From assembly GCF_003369915.1 (NCBI RefSeq), contig NC_046676.1, positions 23,188,001 to 23,252,000 on the forward strand: a stretch of 64,000 bases of DNA, written 5' to 3'. The notes under the pieces are model-generated. The model saw only the letters and a list, made by a program, of their open reading frames with translations, ran no database searches and was not told the origin of the DNA. Made by a program: the position numbers and the translations under genes. This stretch comes from Drosophila miranda (taxonomy: Eukaryota > Arthropoda > Insecta > Diptera > Drosophilidae). Of this stretch, positions 59,847-64,000 are shown piece by piece (within the stretch, counting starts at the first letter, position 1; every line of letters starts with the position of its first letter).

Positions 59847-62800
59847 GTAAGTGCACCAAAAATATGCACTTACACACATGCATATGATTTTCATGGACAT
59901 TGGCTCCGAGGACTCTGTGGTGGACTGCCCGGGCAGTCGATGCCAACTCAATTACAAGAAAAGTTGATGTCGTAAATGCAATACAAATTTCGCAAAGGCC
60001 GCGTGTGCCCCTTGCAAGTTATTTCTTGTTGGTGTCATGCTCTTTTTATGCATTTTTGTGTGTGTGTGTGTGTGTGTATTCTCTTTGGCATTTGCGCAAT
60101 TTGTGCCTCAATTTTCCAGTTAAATTGAGTTAAATTAAGCGCATACTCTAATTAAGTTGGTCCAAATGGACAGAGAGGTTCAATTATGAGGGAGAACCCT
60201 TTTCTGATCGACATCATTTCCACTGCTGCATATAAATTGAATTAGTGACAAATGTGTGGGCTTTTTTCGCGTTGGCAGCACATTTTTAATTTTATTTTAA
60301 AGTGGGAACCCGCGTTAAATGCTAATCTACGACATCACATCTGTTTCGGTTCCATAAGTCAAGTGAAATGTCTGTCATATGGAACACAGAATTTAAAATA
60401 AAAAAAAAAAAACACAAAGTGCGCAAAAAAAAAGGTTTTTTATAGTCGACGTTCATCACGGCATGATGAACGGGGGCGTCAAACTGTCAAGCACCCATCA
60501 TGCCCCAACCCCCTTCGCATGAAAGATAGATGAACTAGAGGTTGCGATCCCACTGTTTAGGGGGTGGAACTGCCGGCTGGGGGCTGTGTAGGCCTCCATT
60601 TTGTGTGTGACTATTGCTATTCAGAAAAATTGAGCAATTTCATGCTGCCGTTTGCTAGTTTTTTCTGCATCGCGGCTTTTTGCTCCCGCCGCGGCTTTGC
60701 TGCACACAACCACATCAGACACATATGCATGTGTGTACGTACGTGAGAGGTGTCTCCTGCCATCCCGTTCTAACACACAGACTTTTTGGGCAAGCCAGTG
60801 ATATTTTTGCCGCTGTATATGATTCTCCCTCTACAACACTTTGCGCTGTGCTGGGGAGTGGGAAGTCACAAACAGTTATGCATTTTCAGCCTGCATGGGT
60901 GTTAGTGCAAGCTGTGTTGTTGCAGGGTGTGGAATCGCCGTGGTTTTTTGGTTTAGCAGCCTTTCCTCATCCTATAAGAATACACCTTGCATGTGGGGCA
61001 ATCAAAAAGCCAGAGAGAGGGCGTAACAAAAACAAGTGCTTTGGTTTGGTTGGAGTGTTTAGATTGCAGCGCAAAAACACAGACACCTGTGTTCCTCTCA
61101 CTGCAACACCTTCCTCCACTCCACCATCTCCTACATATGACTGAAATTCCCGTTAGTTGGTTTTTACAAAAAATTATGCCCAAAATTATGCAAAGTCATG
61201 ACAAAAATGCAACTCAAACAAAAAATAACAAGAAATAGCAACAAAATATACACACGTTTTGCAAGAGTTTGCAGAAACTGTTCCCAGACCATAAATTACT
61301 ATTTGATTCAATTTTTGGCAAGCAAACATATGTATGTCTGTGCGTAAAAAAAATATCTGAAAAAAGGGTCAGGTGCGAGAACCGAACCATATATACCCTT
61401 AAGAACCGATCAATCCAATGGAATGCATCTGATCAACAAACTTTAAAATGTCAAGTCAGAGTGTGCAAAGTGGTATTCCCATATAGTTTTTACAGTTTTG
61501 TTGAATAACCTTTTACAACAGAAAAGTTTTCCTCAACAAGACTTTTCTACTGAGCGACTTTTAAGCAGCTTTTATTAGAAAATATTGAAAAATATACCTT
61601 ATACTTTCCTTATATTACAAAGCGCCAACCAAAATCGAAATCCCTTTAAAAAAGGAGGGACCTAAAAGCAAAAGAAAACAATCACCATATTTAGTTGCAG
61701 TGGCAGCAATAGCAACAGCAATATTTTGTGCAACAGTTGCAGGTTTGCCCCAAAAGAGGAGTCAACCTTTGCAAACAAAATGCATGGCAGAAAAGTAAAT
61801 TAAGTTAAGGCCACACCACATACATATTTTCTGTTCGGTACTCCGAATGGAAAGCAAATTAATTCAATTAAAATCCATTTGAACTAATTTCAATGATTTG
61901 TCCAAGAAAATGCGGCCATTTTTGGCGTTTAATATGATATATTTTACATTTGAATATCAAATTTCTTTCAACTTTAATCATTTCAGCCAAGAAGAAATGA
62001 GGCTTTCTGGCACGATGAACGGAACGCAGTAGAACTTGGACAATTAGCAGTAAAATCCTACTACGATGCGCTGCCATCGTAAAATTTACATTTTTTTAAA
62101 TTTCTTTAATTCAGATTCAAATTTATGCACAAAAACAACATAAAACAATCCCATACAATACAAATTCCATCGTAAGTAATACATATTGCCTATCTGTATT
62201 TGTATATATATTTTTATATTTTCTTAATTTCAGATTAACTATATATGTATTTTCAATTTGCTGATTGATTCAAAAGTACACAAATAAAATTAATTACAGT
62301 TAATGGCAGCCACTCGACTCCTCAAACCAAATCCTTTTAAGCTGCCACATAAATTTCCACACCCCGAGCCACAGTCCGAGCCACAGCCGCCCTGATAGCC
62401 GCCGCTCCTCATCAGCAGCCGCATCATCATCATCATAAACAGCAGCAGCAGCAGCAGCAAAGTTGACCCTTCACCTGCTGTGGGAATGTGCGTGCAACAA
62501 GTTTATGCATCCGCACGCAAGTGGGCGGTGGGATGGTGGCACGATCTCATAAATTAAACTAGCAAAACCATGGAAAAAAAGGGAGGAAAGACCCTGCAGA
62601 ACCAGAAAAAAAGATATGTTGCCCAGAGCAGGCACCGCTTTTCCGACCCCCAGTTTTTGGACCGGAGCCGGATCCCAAACAGGCCAGAGAAAGAGACAGG
62701 GGCTGAGCCGCAGAAGCCGCAAACATGCAAAGCCAAAAAAAAGATACAGTGAGACATGGGGCATGGGGCAGCGAGTGCAGCACAAACTAAGCACGTGTCA

Positions 62801-64000
62801 AGTGTGTGGCCCAAGTTTTAATTTGCACGAGGCCCCCGCATCTCCCACATGCCACAAGCCCCATCACACGCACAGGCAGAAGGCAGGGTGGGACCTCTGC
62901 CGACGTCTGACGCTGAGTAACTGTCGGGCTTGTTAGTCCTTTCATAGCTGGGAGCCGCCTTGATGTCTGACAATGTCATCAGTTGCAGCTGACACAGCAC
63001 CAGTGGCAGTTGCAAGAGCAAGTAGCAGTGCAGCAGTCCAGCAGCAGCCGTGGAGGAGCAGCACTGCCACATTCCCAGGGTTGAGTTGCAATGTTGCAAT
63101 TGCTGGACCATGCTTTGCTGCCATTCTCTTTTTTTTTCGTTGGGGATCTCTGTGACACCTACTTCTCGCTCTCTCTCTCTCTCTCTGTGAAGTGAGAGAG
63201 TAGCAGAGGGGTTACTAAACTATGATTTTAGTTTAGGTCTAGATAGTTTTTTAAAACAAAAACCAGGAACGAAAACTCTTCGGAATTTAAGCTGCAAAAA
63301 CAGCTTAAATTGTACAAATAGATGTGTAGGTGTTAGACAAACCCTCAGGAGTCCAGGGTATCCCACTAGTCTCCGTTGCTGGTGGTGCCACAACTTTTGG
63401 TTAGGCTGCTCAAGGGGGTGTCTATGACAAGTGGCCGAGTGCGTGTGACTCTTAGTGCTCCACGCCCTCACCCACACCCACACCCACACCCACACCCACC
63501 GACGCCCCGCTGCCTTTCACTGCCATTGTTTGCTGTGTGGCACCCTGAAGAGGCAGATAAAGCGCCGCTCGGACCCTGTCAGTCATCCAGTCATCCCGTC
63601 AGTCATTCAGTTATCCAATTCACCGGTCAGTCATTCAGTCAGCCAGCCAAGCAGCGCTCTCCCCCCCCCGCGCACACTGCATCATTTGCTGCGTGTTGAA
63701 TTGTGTTTTCATTTGGGTTTTGTGCGGCACTGATTGCCGCATGCCTCAATGACATTTCATTTATTAAGTGGGCGAGAGTACCCCATGCTCGGGCTCCCTG
63801 TTTGTGCAACTCAGCGTGGCAGCAATTAACTATGCAACGACTCGCTGACGTCACCCATGTAACTGATACCGATCGGATCCCCCTGCCAAAAAATAACTGC
63901 CACTGGGGGAAGGAGCAAGGTGCAGGCCAGAGAATTGTGCGGCATCATCTCTGGTCGCTTGCTCGCCTCTGATTTGTTTTGCCAGAGTCCACGCGGCCCG
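59847..64000. other. 4.2-kb stretch without a supported gene
   Basis: Contains (GT)n at 60059-60077, AT-rich DNA at 61140-62330, CAG repeats at 62441-62460, (CT)n at 63168-63186 and (CCCACA)n at 63469-63500. It could be the first intron of the candidate gene starting at 59693. Confidence 0.45.
63469..63500. repeat. (CCCACA)n hexanucleotide repeat
   Basis: Five perfect units. Confidence 0.9.

Noticed and set aside
63469..63500. CCCACA array considered as telomere-like repeat
   Set aside because: Flies lack simple telomeric repeats and this is a 5-unit array among many similar microsatellites.
1..64000. tRNA, rRNA, CRISPR, bacterial-type operons and known conserved fly microRNA seeds
   Set aside because: I looked for B-box-like tRNA sequences and for mature sequences of well-known fly microRNAs and saw none; the DNA is clearly eukaryotic.

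Overview
The window is insect genomic DNA, almost certainly Drosophila. Genes are split by short GT-AG introns of about 55-75 bp, promoters carry fly core motifs (Ohler Motif 1 and Motif 6, TATA plus Inr), and CAG/CAA, CA and GA microsatellites are everywhere. The proteins are fly-typical: a DM4/DM12 protein, an S1 protease homolog and a LOA-like non-LTR retrotransposon. The obscura group is my guess from overall look; nothing here proves it.

The left 10 kb is gene-dense. Hacl (2-hydroxyacyl-CoA lyase, peroxisomal, ends in SKL) runs rightward and meets an EFHC1-family axonemal protein gene tail to tail. Next come a rightward DM4/DM12 secreted protein, a leftward leucine-rich-repeat protein and a leftward 70-residue secreted His/Pro-rich peptide. 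From 10.0 to 10.5 kb there are two overlapping, mutually exclusive gene candidates. At 10974-12387 lies a 5'-truncated LOA-like LINE flanked by a perfect 13-bp target-site duplication.

From 12.4 kb to the right edge the DNA is mostly non-coding, rich in microsatellites, and looks like large introns and intergenic sequence. Three items stand out there. A secreted cysteine-rich protein is encoded in six exons (18459-19973). A single-exon S1 serine protease homolog (29392-30240) has lost its catalytic His and Ser. Two strongly codon-biased exons (50295-50567) end a rightward gene whose upstream exons I could not find. Several lower-confidence exons (minus strand near 10.4, 14.0, 16.4, 18.7 and 35.0 kb; plus strand near 59.7 kb) have compatible splice signals. 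Chance splice-site matches are expected at this scale, so these are candidates only.

The genes do not form a functional pathway; they are independent neighbours. The most notable observations are the dead protease with an expanding hexanucleotide repeat beside its former active site, three stop-free introns of length divisible by three, the LINE insertion with intact target duplication, and a possible long leftward gene with phase-compatible exons and alternative first exons.
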